Assembly: GCF_011059185.1 (NCBI RefSeq)
Contig: NZ_JAALFE010000013.1
Coordinates: 1 to 64,000 of the forward strand
Direction of reading: 5' to 3'
Length of the DNA: 64,000 bases
DNA from: Paragemmobacter kunshanensis
GTDB taxonomy: Bacteria > Pseudomonadota > Alphaproteobacteria > Rhodobacterales > Rhodobacteraceae
Shown here: positions 1 to 7,399 of the stretch, in pieces
How positions within the stretch are numbered: the first letter of the stretch is position 1
Layout: the number at the start of each line of letters is the position of its first letter
Notes under the pieces: model-generated
Database searches by the model: none
Told to the model about the DNA's origin: nothing
The model's input: the letters and a program-made list of their open reading frames with translations, nothing else
Program-made: the position numbers and the translations under genes

Positions 1-189
1 CATCTGCGCTGAACATCAACGGCTTTCTGCGCCACCCCGAAAGAAAGGGCTTGCAAAATGTGCTGCGATTAGACGACCACCCTGCCCGCGGGCGACTATG
101 TCGCCATCGTCCGCCGGGGCGAGGCATCAAGCGAAACCCCTTTCTCCGTGCGCCCGGGCGAAAGGACCGAAGTCACCAACACGCCCTGA
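1..189 (+). pseudogene. Decayed or frameshifted 3' end of a gene entering from the left
   Basis: The last 38 codons (73-186, stop TGA at 187-189) read as a plausible beta-rich protein tail containing LPAGDYVAIVRRGEA and PFSVRPGERTEV. There is no usable start, and the same frame has TAG at 70-72. Just upstream, a different frame (3-80) reads SALNINGFLRH and later LRLDD, which would join the tail well after a one-base shift near position 70-80. The tail resembles the carboxypeptidase-regulatory-like segments of vWA-domain proteins in related bacteria; that is memory-based and weak. It is either a frameshifted pseudogene or a sequencing indel in a live gene. Confidence 0.35.
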
Positions 190-246
190 TCCCCGGCACG
201 GTTGCCGCTTGACGCGGCATCTGCCATCGCTTACCTGAACCCCAAG

Positions 247-320
247 GCGGGTGTAGCTCAATGGCAGAGCAGCAGCTTCCCAAGCTGAATACGAGGGTTC
301 GATTCCCTTCACCCGCTCCA
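247..320 (+). tRNA. tRNA-Gly (anticodon CCC)
   Basis: A complete 74-nt cloverleaf. The acceptor arm GCGGGTG pairs with CACCCGC, followed by discriminator T and an encoded CCA. The D arm contains AGCTCAATGGCAGAGC, the anticodon loop is TTCCCAA, and the T arm carries GGTTCGATTCC. The CCC anticodon reads GGG glycine codons. The gene stands alone, upstream of ridA. Confidence 0.96.
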
Positions 321-382
321 TCCCTTCCCTTCTTCCGCCGGGCTTGCTAGCAAGCGGCCAGCAGCAATGAAGGGATTTCAGC

Positions 383-736
383 ATGAGCAGCACCATCACC
401 CGCATCGGCACCGGCGCCCGCATGTCCGAGGCCGTCTGCTATAACGGCATCGTCTGGCTGGCGGGCCAGGTCGGCAATCCGGGCGACAGCGTGGCCGATC
501 AGACGCGCACCTGCCTGGCCGAGGTGGACCGGATCCTGGCGGAAGCCGGCACCGACAAGACGCGCATCCTGTCGGCGCAGATCTGGCTGGCCGATATCGG
601 CACCTTCGCCGAGATGAACGCGGTCTGGGATGCCTGGGTCCCGCAGGGCCACACCCCCGCCCGCGCCACGGGCGAAGCGAAGCTGGCGACGCCCGACTAT
701 CTGGTCGAGGTGATCGTCACGGCGGCGCTGAAGTAA
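383..736 (+). CDS. RidA family protein (YjgF/UK114, YoaB-like)
   Basis: This is a 117-residue single-domain protein of the RidA/YjgF family, whose founding members hydrolyse reactive enamine/imine intermediates made by PLP enzymes in the cytoplasm. The N-terminal part MSEAVCYNGIVWLAGQV and the C-terminal PARATGEAKLA (with the conserved arginine) fit the fold. The central SAQIWLADIGTFAEMNAVWD block is more like the YoaB-type subgroup than canonical RidA, so deaminase activity is likely but not certain. The start at 383 follows AAGGGATTTC, an adequate ribosome site. The gene is monocistronic, lies 62 bases after tRNA-Gly, and ends in a terminator and hairpin region shared with the convergent pgi gene. 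Confidence 0.9.
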   Translation: MSSTITRIGTGARMSEAVCYNGIVWLAGQVGNPGDSVADQTRTCLAEVDRILAEAGTDKTRILSAQIWLADIGTFAEMNAVWDAWVPQGHTPARATGEAKLATPDYLVEVIVTAALK

Positions 737-881
737 GCGTTTTCTGACGCAGAAAACGCACCGATTTCTGACGCAGAAATCGAAAGGGGCAAGGCGCATC
801 GCGCCCTGCCCCTTTTTTCCCGCCGGCTGCCCAGCGTTTTCTGCGCCAGAAAACGCCGCGATTTCTGTGTCAGAAATCGCT
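737..881. repeat. Paired short-loop palindromes in the ridA/pgi convergent gap
   Basis: Two copies of a two-hairpin module flank a terminator. The left copy is GCGTTTTCTG, loop ACG, CAGAAAACGC (737-759), then GATTTCTG, loop ACG, CAGAAATC (764-782). The right copy is GCGTTTTCTG, loop CGC, CAGAAAACGC (about 833-855), then GCGATTTCTG, loop TGT, CAGAAATCGC (about 858-881). Stems are perfect and loops are exactly three bases. The same architecture with different stems recurs at 27946-28074 and 55341-55448. Function is unknown; bidirectional termination or mRNA 3' protection is inferred. Confidence 0.85.
786..818 (+). terminator. Rho-independent terminator after ridA
   Basis: GGGGCAAGGCGC, loop ATC, GCGCCCTGCCCC (one mismatch), followed by six T. 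It sits 50 bases after the ridA stop, between the two palindrome pairs. Confidence 0.8.
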
Positions 882-2481
882 AACCCCGGAACCAGGCCGC
901 AAGCGCCGCCGTCGATCCATCCTTGCCATCCGTCCCCTGCCGCCCTTCCAGCACGGGCTGCAGCGCCAAGGCCAGTTCCTTGCCCAGCTCGACCCCCCAC
1001 TGGTCATAGGAATTGATCCCGAGGATCACCCCTTCCACAAAGACCCGGTGTTCATAAAGCGCGATGATCTGGCCCAGGGCAAAGGGCGTCAGCCTTTCAT
1101 AGGCCAGCGTGACGGAAGGGCGGTTGCCCGGGAACACCCGATGCCGCGCCTGACGTTCCAGTTCCGCCCCCGTCAGGCCCTTCCGCGCCATAATGGCGCG
1201 CGCCTCGTCCAGCGAGCGGCCGCGCAAGAGCGCCTCGGATTGGGCAAGGCAGTTCGACACCAGAAGGACATGCTGATGCGCAAGGTCCGCCTCATGCCCC
1301 CGCCGCGCGACGAGGAATTCGCAAGGGATCACCCGCGTGCCCTGATGAATCAGCTGGTAAAAGGCGTGCTGGCCATTGGTGCCCGGTTCACCCCAGACGA
1401 CGGGGCCGGAATGGGTGGGCAGGTCCGCCCCGTCCATCGCCACGCGCTTGCCGTTGCTTTCCATCTCCAGCTGCTGAAGATAGGCGGGCAGGCGGCTCAG
1501 GCGCTGGTCATAGGGCAGCACGGCGCGGGTGGCATGGCCGCAGACCTGATTGTGCCAGACGCCCACCAGCGCCAGCAGGACGGGAAGGTTCGCGTCGAAG
1601 GGCGCGGTCTGGAAATGGTCGTCCATGGCGCGGCCGCCCGCAAGGAAGGCGCGAAAATCCTCGGGGCCCACGGCCAGCATCAGGGCAAGGCCAATCGGCC
1701 CCCACATGGAATAACGCCCCCCCACCCAATCCTCGAACCCGAAGACGCGGGAGGGGTCGATGCCGAAGGCGGCGGTCTTGTCGGCTGCCGTCGAGACGGC
1801 GGCGAATTGCGCGGCGGGGTTTGCCACCTTGCCCGCCATCCAGACCCGCGCCGTTTCGGCATTGGTCATCGTCTCGATCGTGGTGAAGGTCTTGGAGGCC
1901 ACGATCACCAGCGTGGTTTCGGGGTTCAGCCCCCGCAGCGTATCGGCGATATGCGCGCCATCGACGTTGGAGACGTAATGGCAGCGCGGCCCGTCATGGA
2001 AAGGGGCCAGCGCCAGCGTCGCCATGGCAGGGCCAAGGTCAGACCCGCCGATCCCGATATTCACCACATCGGTGATCCGGCCCCCCTGACCCGTGAAGCG
2101 GCCTTCGCGGACGTCGCGGGCGAAGCGCTCCATCCGTTCCAGCGTATCGACGATGCCGGGGATGACGTTCTTGCCATCGACGATCACCGTGCCATCCAGA
2201 TTGCGCAGCGCGGTATGCAGGACGGCGCGGCCTTCGGTATCGTTGATCTTCTCGCCCGTGAACATGGCGCGGCGCTTGCCCGCCACGCCTGCGGCTTCGG
2301 CAAGGTCCACCAGCAGGCGGCGGCCCGTCGCGTCGATATTGGTCTTGGACCAGTCGAGCCGCATGCCATCCGCCTCGGCCGTGAAGGCCGCCGCGCGGCC
2401 GGCATCGGCGAAAAGATCAAGGATGTGGCGGTCCTTGACCGCCTGATGATGCGCGGACAGCGCGTCCCACTTGGCTTTCAT
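880..2481 (-). CDS. pgi: Glucose-6-phosphate isomerase
   Basis: A cytoplasmic enzyme interconverting glucose-6-phosphate and fructose-6-phosphate; 533 residues, close to the usual 540-550. Family signatures are present: [16 protein letters not shown] near residue 145, [17 protein letters not shown] near 195, the central [12 protein letters not shown] and the catalytic-glutamate region [10 protein letters not shown]. The ATG at 2481 is chosen; the reading frame also permits GTG three bases earlier. GGAG lies just upstream, inside the end of pgl. It is the last gene of zwf-pgl-pgi, four bases after pgl, so glucose-6-phosphate production and oxidation are co-expressed. Confidence 0.97.
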   Translation of the reverse strand: MKAKWDALSAHHQAVKDRHILDLFADAGRAAAFTAEADGMRLDWSKTNIDATGRRLLVDLAEAAGVAGKRRAMFTGEKINDTEGRAVLHTALRNLDGTVIVDGKNVIPGIVDTLERMERFARDVREGRFTGQGGRITDVVNIGIGGSDLGPAMATLALAPFHDGPRCHYVSNVDGAHIADTLRGLNPETTLVIVASKTFTTIETMTNAETARVWMAGKVANPAAQFAAVSTAADKTAAFGIDPSRVFGFEDWVGGRYSMWGPIGLALMLAVGPEDFRAFLAGGRAMDDHFQTAPFDANLPVLLALVGVWHNQVCGHATRAVLPYDQRLSRLPAYLQQLEMESNGKRVAMDGADLPTHSGPVVWGEPGTNGQHAFYQLIHQGTRVIPCEFLVARRGHEADLAHQHVLLVSNCLAQSEALLRGRSLDEARAIMARKGLTGAELERQARHRVFPGNRPSVTLAYERLTPFALGQIIALYEHRVFVEGVILGINSYDQWGVELGKELALALQPVLEGRQGTDGKDGSTAALAAWFRG

Positions 2482-2485
2482 CACT

Positions 2486-3157
2486 TCACTCCGCCCAATG
2501 CACGGTTGCGTTGTCGAGGACGGCGCGCACGGGCGCCTCTTCGGGGGAAAGGGTCAGCGCGCGTTCCAGCGCGTCGCGCTTTTCCTGCCCGGTGATCAGG
2601 ATATGGATGTTCATCGCGCCCTTCAGGACCGGCGCGGTCAGCGTGATGCGGGGCTCCCCCGCCGCCTCGGCCCGCATGGGCAGCAGGATCGGCGCATCGG
2701 CGGCCAGCGCATCCGTCAGACGGTCCGCGCCGGGAAAGAGGCTGGCGGTGTGCATGTCGGCCCCCATGCCCAGCAGCAGGACCGAGATCGGCAGATGCGG
2801 GCGCAGGCCTTCGGCCAGATCCTCCAGCCGCTCCTCTGGGTTGGCGGCCTCAGCGTAAAGCGGGATCAGCTGCGCCGCCGCCGCCTTGCCGCGCAGCAGC
2901 CGTTCACGCAGCAGGCGGGTGTTCGAGCGGGGGCTGTCTTCGCCCACCCAGCGTTCGTCATTCAGGAAGACGGCGACCTTGGACCAGTCGATATCCACGC
3001 CCGACAGCGTGTCGAAGATCGGCCCCGGCGTGGTGCCGCCGGGGACAGAGAGCGAGGCGCGCCCCTCCCGCCGCAGGAAATCGGCCAGTTGTCCGGCGAT
3101 GACATTGGCCAGACCCAGCATCAGGAATTCGCGGTCGGGATAGGGTTCGAACTTCAT
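2486..3157 (-). CDS. pgl: 6-phosphogluconolactonase
   Basis: Hydrolyses 6-phosphogluconolactone to 6-phosphogluconate, the second step of the oxidative pentose phosphate and Entner-Doudoroff routes. At 223 residues it has the usual DevB/Pgl length. Family motifs are [15 protein letters not shown] near residue 35, FLNDERWV near 60, and [17 protein letters not shown] near 130, which matches the G[13 protein letters not shown] signature with M in place of G. The ATG at 3157 overlaps the zwf stop by four bases (ATGA), showing translational coupling; the longer open frame upstream runs inside zwf and is not used. Confidence 0.95.
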   Translation of the reverse strand: MKFEPYPDREFLMLGLANVIAGQLADFLRREGRASLSVPGGTTPGPIFDTLSGVDIDWSKVAVFLNDERWVGEDSPRSNTRLLRERLLRGKAAAAQLIPLYAEAANPEERLEDLAEGLRPHLPISVLLLGMGADMHTASLFPGADRLTDALAADAPILLPMRAEAAGEPRITLTAPVLKGAMNIHILITGQEKRDALERALTLSPEEAPVRAVLDNATVHWAE

Positions 3158-4608
3158 CCCTTGATCTCCCGCCAGCGGCGGCCATCGCGGTGCATCAGCA
3201 TCAGCGCATCTTCCGGGCCAGAGGAGCCGGGATCGTAGCCCTGCGGGCGATCCCCCCGCGCCTCCCACCCCGCGATGATCGGGTCGGCCCAGGCCCAGGC
3301 GGCCTCCACCTCGTCCCCGCGCATGAAGAGCGTCTGGTTGCCCCGGATCACATCCATGATCAGGCGCTCATAGGCATCGGGGATATCCTCGGCCTCGGCC
3401 CCCAGCGCATCGGCGAATGACATGTCCAGCGGCACCTGCATCAGGCGCATGCCGCCCGGCCCCGGTTCCTTGATCATCATCATCAGGTTCATCCCCTCAT
3501 TCGGCTGCAACCGGATGACAAGGACGTTCTCGCGCCAGCCCTGCGCATCGTCAAAGATGGAATGCGGCGGTTCCTTGAAGGTGATGGCAATCTCGGAGGC
3601 CCGCGCCCGCAGCCGCTTGCCCGTGCGCAGATAGAAGGGCGTGTTCTTCCAGCGCCAGTTCGAGATATGGCATTTCAGCGCGATATAGCTTTCCGTGCGC
3701 GAGGCCGGGTCTTCGGAATGTTCGACATAGCCGCCCTGCCCGCCCCCCGGCAGATACTGCCCGCGCACGATATCTTCGGGTTTCACCGGGTCCAGCGCGC
3801 GGATGACCTTCAGCTTTTCATCCCGCACGGCATCGGGATCAAAGTGATAGGGCGGCTCCATCGCGATGAGGCAGAGGAGTTGCATCAGGTGGTTCTGCAC
3901 CATGTCCCGCATCGCGCCCGACTTGTCGTAATAGGCGCCGCGCCCCTCTACCCCCACGGTTTCGGCCACCGTGATCTGGACATGGTCGATATATTCGGCC
4001 TTCCAGAGCGGTTCGAACAGGATATTGGCAAAGCGGACGGCCATCAGGTTCTGGACGGTTTCCTTGCCCAGATAATGATCGATCCGGTAGATCTGATGTT
4101 CGTCGAAATGTTCCGCCAGCACGGCGTTCAACGCCTTCGCGCTGGCCAGATCGCGGCCAAAGGGCTTTTCCACCACGATCCGGCTCCAGGCATCGGCGAT
4201 GCCATGGGCGTGCAGGCGTTCGGCCAGATCACCGAACAGCGCGGGCGCAACGGAAAAGTAGAAGGCGCGCACCACATTTTCGCGCATGCGGGATTTCAGC
4301 GCATCCCAGCCGCCGGTTCCCTTGGCGTCGATCGAGACATAGCCCACCCGTTCGAGGAAGGCCTTGATCGCAGCCTTGTCCTGTCGTTCGGCGGGAACGA
4401 ATTCGGCAATGGCCTCGGCCACCATCTTCTGGAAGCCCGCATCGTCAAGCTCGCCCCGCGCGGCGCCGATGATGCGGCTGTCGGCGGGCATCTGGCCGGC
4501 AACGAAACGGCGGTAAAGGCCGGGAAGGATCTTGCGGCGGGCAAGATCGCCCGTTCCCCCGAAAATCACCAGATCAAAGGGATCGACCGGGATGACGCGC
4601 GAAACCAT
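3154..4608 (-). CDS. zwf: Glucose-6-phosphate 1-dehydrogenase
   Basis: Oxidises glucose-6-phosphate with NAD(P)+ to the lactone handed on to Pgl. The 484-residue protein starts with a Rossmann motif, FGGTGDLARRKILPGLY (about residues 16-32). The substrate and catalytic site RIDHYLGKETVQNLMAVRFAN near 175-195 has the conserved His and Lys. Further family blocks are FEPLWKAEYIDHVQIT and KNTPFYLRTGKRL. It is the first gene of the zwf-pgl-pgi operon. A perfect palindrome GTTAGCGCTAAC sits 40 bases before the start, where a repressor or activator would touch the promoter. Confidence 0.97.
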   Translation of the reverse strand: MVSRVIPVDPFDLVIFGGTGDLARRKILPGLYRRFVAGQMPADSRIIGAARGELDDAGFQKMVAEAIAEFVPAERQDKAAIKAFLERVGYVSIDAKGTGGWDALKSRMRENVVRAFYFSVAPALFGDLAERLHAHGIADAWSRIVVEKPFGRDLASAKALNAVLAEHFDEHQIYRIDHYLGKETVQNLMAVRFANILFEPLWKAEYIDHVQITVAETVGVEGRGAYYDKSGAMRDMVQNHLMQLLCLIAMEPPYHFDPDAVRDEKLKVIRALDPVKPEDIVRGQYLPGGGQGGYVEHSEDPASRTESYIALKCHISNWRWKNTPFYLRTGKRLRARASEIAITFKEPPHSIFDDAQGWRENVLVIRLQPNEGMNLMMMIKEPGPGGMRLMQVPLDMSFADALGAEAEDIPDAYERLIMDVIRGNQTLFMRGDEVEAAWAWADPIIAGWEARGDRPQGYDPGSSGPEDALMLMHRDGRRWREIKG

Positions 4609-4646
4609 GACTGTCCCTCGTTTTTCTGTGCGGCGCGCGGGGCGCC

Positions 4647-4660
4647 TGTTAGCGCTAACG
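4647..4660. promoter_or_regulatory. LacI-type operator upstream of zwf
   Basis: Perfect 12-base palindrome GTTAGCGCTAAC (4648-4659), with central CG, 40 bases upstream of the zwf start. Even palindromes centred on CG are typical of LacI-family sites. In Rhodobacter sphaeroides the LacI-family protein CceR controls Entner-Doudoroff genes; assigning this site to a CceR orthologue is inference. Confidence 0.6.
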
Positions 4661-4813
4661 CGCCCGCTTGTAGCGCCGCAGGCCGCGCGAGTCTAGCACC
4701 GAGGCGCGGTGGGGCAAATGCAGGCTGGGGTCTTGCGCGGAAATTGGGCGGGTGAGGGCTGCGAAACCCCGTCCCGGGCCTCAGCCGCCGCCAAGGGCAG
4801 GCCGGGATTCGGG

Positions 4814-4831
4814 GCGCGCGCGCGCGCGCGG
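4814..4831. repeat. Alternating CG tract
   Basis: About 18 bases of uninterrupted alternating GC between the zwf promoter region and the mgtC stop codon. Such tracts can adopt Z-DNA and are length-variable; no function is evident. A truncated copy (4766-4782) of the dispersed GC-rich repeat described at 6454 lies just to its left. Confidence 0.5.
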
Positions 4832-4841
4832 GGTTCCCCGG

Positions 4842-5555
4842 TCAGCCTTCCTCCAGCGCCTCCCAGCGGACGCGCATGAGCCCCGGCTCTGCCGCAAGGC
4901 GCTGCACGGCCAGTTCCAGCATCTCATCCGTGACCCCCTCGCCCGAGACGGTGGCGGAAAGATCCACCCCCTCGCCGCCTTCGGCCACGCGACCGGCCAC
5001 TTCCGACAGATGCAGCCCGCCAATCGTCAGCGTGCGCAGGATCATGGCGCGCAGATCGGCCTCCTGGTCGGGTCGGCAGGTCACCTGCACCCGGAACGAG
5101 CGCGAGATGGGCACCCCCGCCTTTGTCTTGCGCTTTAGCCATTTGACCAGCGGGCGCAGGCCCAGATTGACGAAGACCACCATCCCCGTCAGCAGCAGCG
5201 CATAGGGCCATGCGCCCGCCCCCGCCATCATGCCCACCGCCGCCGAACACCACAGCGTCGCCGCCGTGTTCAGGCCATGGACGTTGAATCCGTCGCGGAA
5301 GATGATGCCCGCGCCCAGAAAACCGATCCCCGACACGATCTGCGCCGCCACGCGGGTGGGGCTTACCTCATCCGGGAACAGGCCCGAGAACACGACAAAG
5401 GCCGCCGCCCCCAGCGCCACCAGCGCATTGGTCCGCAACCCCGCCATGCGTTGGCGCACCTGGCGTTCGGATCCGATCACCGCGCCGCAGGTCATGGCCA
5501 CGCCAAGGTTCACCGCGGCCATCTGCAGATCATGGGGGAAAAGGGTGGTCAGCAT
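4842..5555 (-). CDS. MgtC/SapB family inner-membrane protein
   Basis: A 237-residue protein of the MgtC/SapB family. The N-terminal 150 residues hold about four to five membrane helices and the family hallmarks AVIGSERQVRQRMAGLRTNA (residues 25-44) and GIGFLGAGIIFRDGFNVHGL (about 77-96). A soluble ACT-like tail of about 75 residues follows KWLKRKTKAG. MgtC proteins in pathogens are linked to low Mg2+, and in Salmonella also to phosphate handling; the biochemical role of environmental members is unsettled. The start at 5555 has GGAGG six bases upstream. A Pho-box-like element lies about 60 bases before the start, so induction by phosphate limitation is a specific prediction. Confidence 0.9.
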   Translation of the reverse strand: MLTTLFPHDLQMAAVNLGVAMTCGAVIGSERQVRQRMAGLRTNALVALGAAAFVVFSGLFPDEVSPTRVAAQIVSGIGFLGAGIIFRDGFNVHGLNTAATLWCSAAVGMMAGAGAWPYALLLTGMVVFVNLGLRPLVKWLKRKTKAGVPISRSFRVQVTCRPDQEADLRAMILRTLTIGGLHLSEVAGRVAEGGEGVDLSATVSGEGVTDEMLELAVQRLAAEPGLMRVRWEALEEG

Positions 5556-5603
5556 CGGGGCCTCCGAAGGGAATGGCCCAGATCATCCCCGCCGGGGGGA
5601 AAT

Positions 5604-5632
5604 GTAAATGTTTTGTAACGACATTATGACAG
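5604..5632 (-). promoter_or_regulatory. Pho-box-like site upstream of the MgtC-family gene
   Basis: Read on the minus strand this gives CTGTCAT, AATG, TCGTTAC, AAAA, CATTTAC: three seven-base units at 11-base spacing, the pattern of PhoB sites. The core 18 bases are 5615-5632. It is about 60 bases upstream of the gene starting at 5555, and matches in design the element before pstS at 63800-63828. Confidence 0.65.
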
Positions 5633-5663
5633 GAAAACCCGTCACCCCCGGCCCGACCCTGCG

Positions 5664-6248
5664 TCAGGCATCCAGTTCCGCATCCCAATACAAGTAATCC
5701 ATCCAGCTTTCATGCAGGTGGTTGGGCGGAAACTTGCGGCCATGGGCCTGCATTTCCTCGGGCGAGGGCGGGCGCGGCACCCGGCGCAGATGCAGGCCCG
5801 ACTGGCGCAGCGTCTTTGATCCCTTGCGCAGGTTGCAGGGCGAACAGGCGGCGACGACGTTTTCCCATGAGGTGACCCCGCCGCGCGACCGGGGCAGGAC
5901 GTGATCGAAGGTCAGGTCGCCCTTGGCCCCGCAATACTGGCACGAGAATTCGTCCCGCAGGAAAAGATTGAAGCGCGTGAAGGCCACGCGCTTCTGGGGT
6001 TTGACGAATTCCTTCAGCACGACGACGGAAGGGATGCGGAATTCCTGCCTCTGGCTGCGGACGGTGTGATCGTATTCCGCCACGATCTGCACCCGGTCGA
6101 GGAAGGCCGCCTTGATCGCCTCTTGCCAGGGCCAGAGGCTGAGGGGGTAGTAACTGAGGGGCCGGTAATCGGCATTCAGCACCAAAGCGGGATAATGCTT
6201 CAGCGCCGCCGGATCCCTTACGAACTGTGTCCTGAAATCGCCGTCCAT
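5664..6248 (-). CDS. HNH endonuclease family protein
   Basis: A 194-residue protein with a C-terminal HNH domain: CQYCGAKGDLTFDHVLPRSR (about residues 105-124, with the zinc CxxC and the DHVLPRSRGG core) and the second zinc pair CSPCNLRKGSK. The N-terminal part (ALVLNADYRPLSYYPLSLWP) is typical of a widely conserved, chromosomally encoded alphaproteobacterial HNH family of unknown role, not tied to phage here. I start it at 6248; an open frame continues about 270 bases further upstream but its sequence is unlike a protein. GGAG lies 11 bases before the ATG. Monocistronic. Confidence 0.88.
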   Translation of the reverse strand: MDGDFRTQFVRDPAALKHYPALVLNADYRPLSYYPLSLWPWQEAIKAAFLDRVQIVAEYDHTVRSQRQEFRIPSVVVLKEFVKPQKRVAFTRFNLFLRDEFSCQYCGAKGDLTFDHVLPRSRGGVTSWENVVAACSPCNLRKGSKTLRQSGLHLRRVPRPPSPEEMQAHGRKFPPNHLHESWMDYLYWDAELDA

Positions 6249-6453
6249 TCTTTGCGAGACTCCGCCTTCATCCTGCGGCCAACCGGCCCAGGGCGGGGAG
6301 CCCCGCCCCGACATCCGCACTATATCTGGCGTTTCGTCCCTGACAAGCCCAAGAGGCTGTGGTGTCAGGTCACATACGCCCGATATGCGGGATACAGGGG
6401 GAAGGTGACGGCGGCGTGACGGTGCTGCCTGTTTGATGGGCAGATGCGGCGCG

Positions 6454-6532
6454 ACCCCGTCCCGGGCCTGCCCCGGGACCTCTGATCGGGCCGGGGCCGC
6501 CGGGAGGCCCCGGGTCATGCCCGGGGCGGGTA
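6454..6532. repeat. Dispersed GC-rich inverted repeat, copy 1
   Basis: Begins CCCCGTCCCGGGCCTGCCCC and ends GGCCCCGGGTCATGCCCGGG. Each arm is itself a near-palindrome and the arms are mutually inverted around a short spacer. A second copy is at 14443-14528 on the same plan, and a 17-base fragment is at 4766-4782. Similar palindromes are scattered through alphaproteobacterial intergenic regions. Confidence 0.75.
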
Positions 6533-6540
6533 TTCCCGTG

Positions 6541-6571
6541 AAAAAGGGGCGGTCCCTTGCAGGACCGCCCC
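6541..6571 (-). terminator. Terminator of the cox operon
   Basis: On the minus strand GGGGCGGTCC, loop TGCAAG, GGACCGCCCC, followed by five T. It lies 27 bases after the coxM stop. Confidence 0.85.
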
Positions 6572-6597
6572 CCCGTGATGTTCAGGTCCGCCCCCGA

Positions 6598-7386
6598 TCA
6601 CTGCGCGGCGGCGACCGCGCGCTTGGTCAGCACCTTCACAAGGTTCGCGCGATAGGCGGGCGTGCCGTGCAGGTCGCCGATCATGTCGTCGGCGGATACG
6701 GTCAGCCCCTCCACCGCCGAAGCGGCGAAGTTCGACGACAGGGCCTTTTCGGCCTCTGCCCAGCGGAAGACGCCATTGTTGCTGGCCCCCGTCACCGCCA
6801 CCCGCACACCATCCTTGAACTTCGCCACGAAGACCCCGGTCAGGGCAAAGCGGCTGGCGGGCTGGTTGAACTTCACATAGGCGGCCTTTTCCGGGACCGG
6901 GAAGGTGACGCCCGTGACGATCTCGCCTTCTTCCAGCGCGGTGCTGAACATGCCCTGGAAATAGTCATCCGCCGCGATCCTGCGGCGGTTCGTCACCACC
7001 GTCGCGCCGGACCCCAGCACCCCCGCCGGATAGCAGGCGGCCGGGTCGTTGTTGGCAATGGAGCCGCCGATGGTGCCACGGTTGCGCACCGCCGGGTCGC
7101 CGATCCCCCCCGCCAGCGCGGCCAGCGCGGGGTAATGGGCGGCGGCCTCTTTCGCCACCGTCGCATGCGTCGTCGCGGCCCCGACGGAAAGGCCGTCGTC
7201 GCCCATGCAGACGCCCTTCATCTCGGCAATCCCGGTCAGGGAGACGAGAAGCGAAGGCGCGGCAAGGCGCTGCTTCATCGTGGGCGTCAGGGTCTGCCCG
7301 CCCGACAGGGCCTGCGCCCCCTCGGCCGACAGGGCCTTGACCGCATCGGCGATGGTGGCGGGTTTCACGAAATCGAAATTATGCAT
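6598..7386 (-). CDS. coxM: CO dehydrogenase-type FAD-binding medium subunit
   Basis: The 262-residue FAD subunit of a molybdenum hydroxylase (aerobic carbon-monoxide dehydrogenase family). It carries electrons from the 2Fe-2S subunit to FAD and then to the respiratory chain. FAD-binding signatures AQALSGGQTLTPTMKQRL (about residues 27-44) and RNRGTIGGSIANNDPAACYP (about 101-120) are both present, the latter matching the TxGG-type motif. It is the last gene of coxG-S-L-M, 13 bases after coxL, and is followed by a terminator. Because the large subunit is form II, the substrate may not be CO. Confidence 0.93.
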   Translation of the reverse strand: MHNFDFVKPATIADAVKALSAEGAQALSGGQTLTPTMKQRLAAPSLLVSLTGIAEMKGVCMGDDGLSVGAATTHATVAKEAAAHYPALAALAGGIGDPAVRNRGTIGGSIANNDPAACYPAGVLGSGATVVTNRRRIAADDYFQGMFSTALEEGEIVTGVTFPVPEKAAYVKFNQPASRFALTGVFVAKFKDGVRVAVTGASNNGVFRWAEAEKALSSNFAASAVEGLTVSADDMIGDLHGTPAYRANLVKVLTKRAVAAAQ

Positions 7387-7399
7387 GGCTCTGCCCCCC

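Noticed and set aside
4842-5555. A Mg2+-sensing leader as in Salmonella mgtC
   Set aside because: The upstream gap is short, with no multi-hairpin leader or leader peptide that I can recognise; only the Pho-box-like site stands out.
5664-6248. HNH protein considered as part of a restriction or defence system
   Set aside because: It stands alone, lacks methylase or helicase neighbours, and belongs to a conserved chromosomal family.
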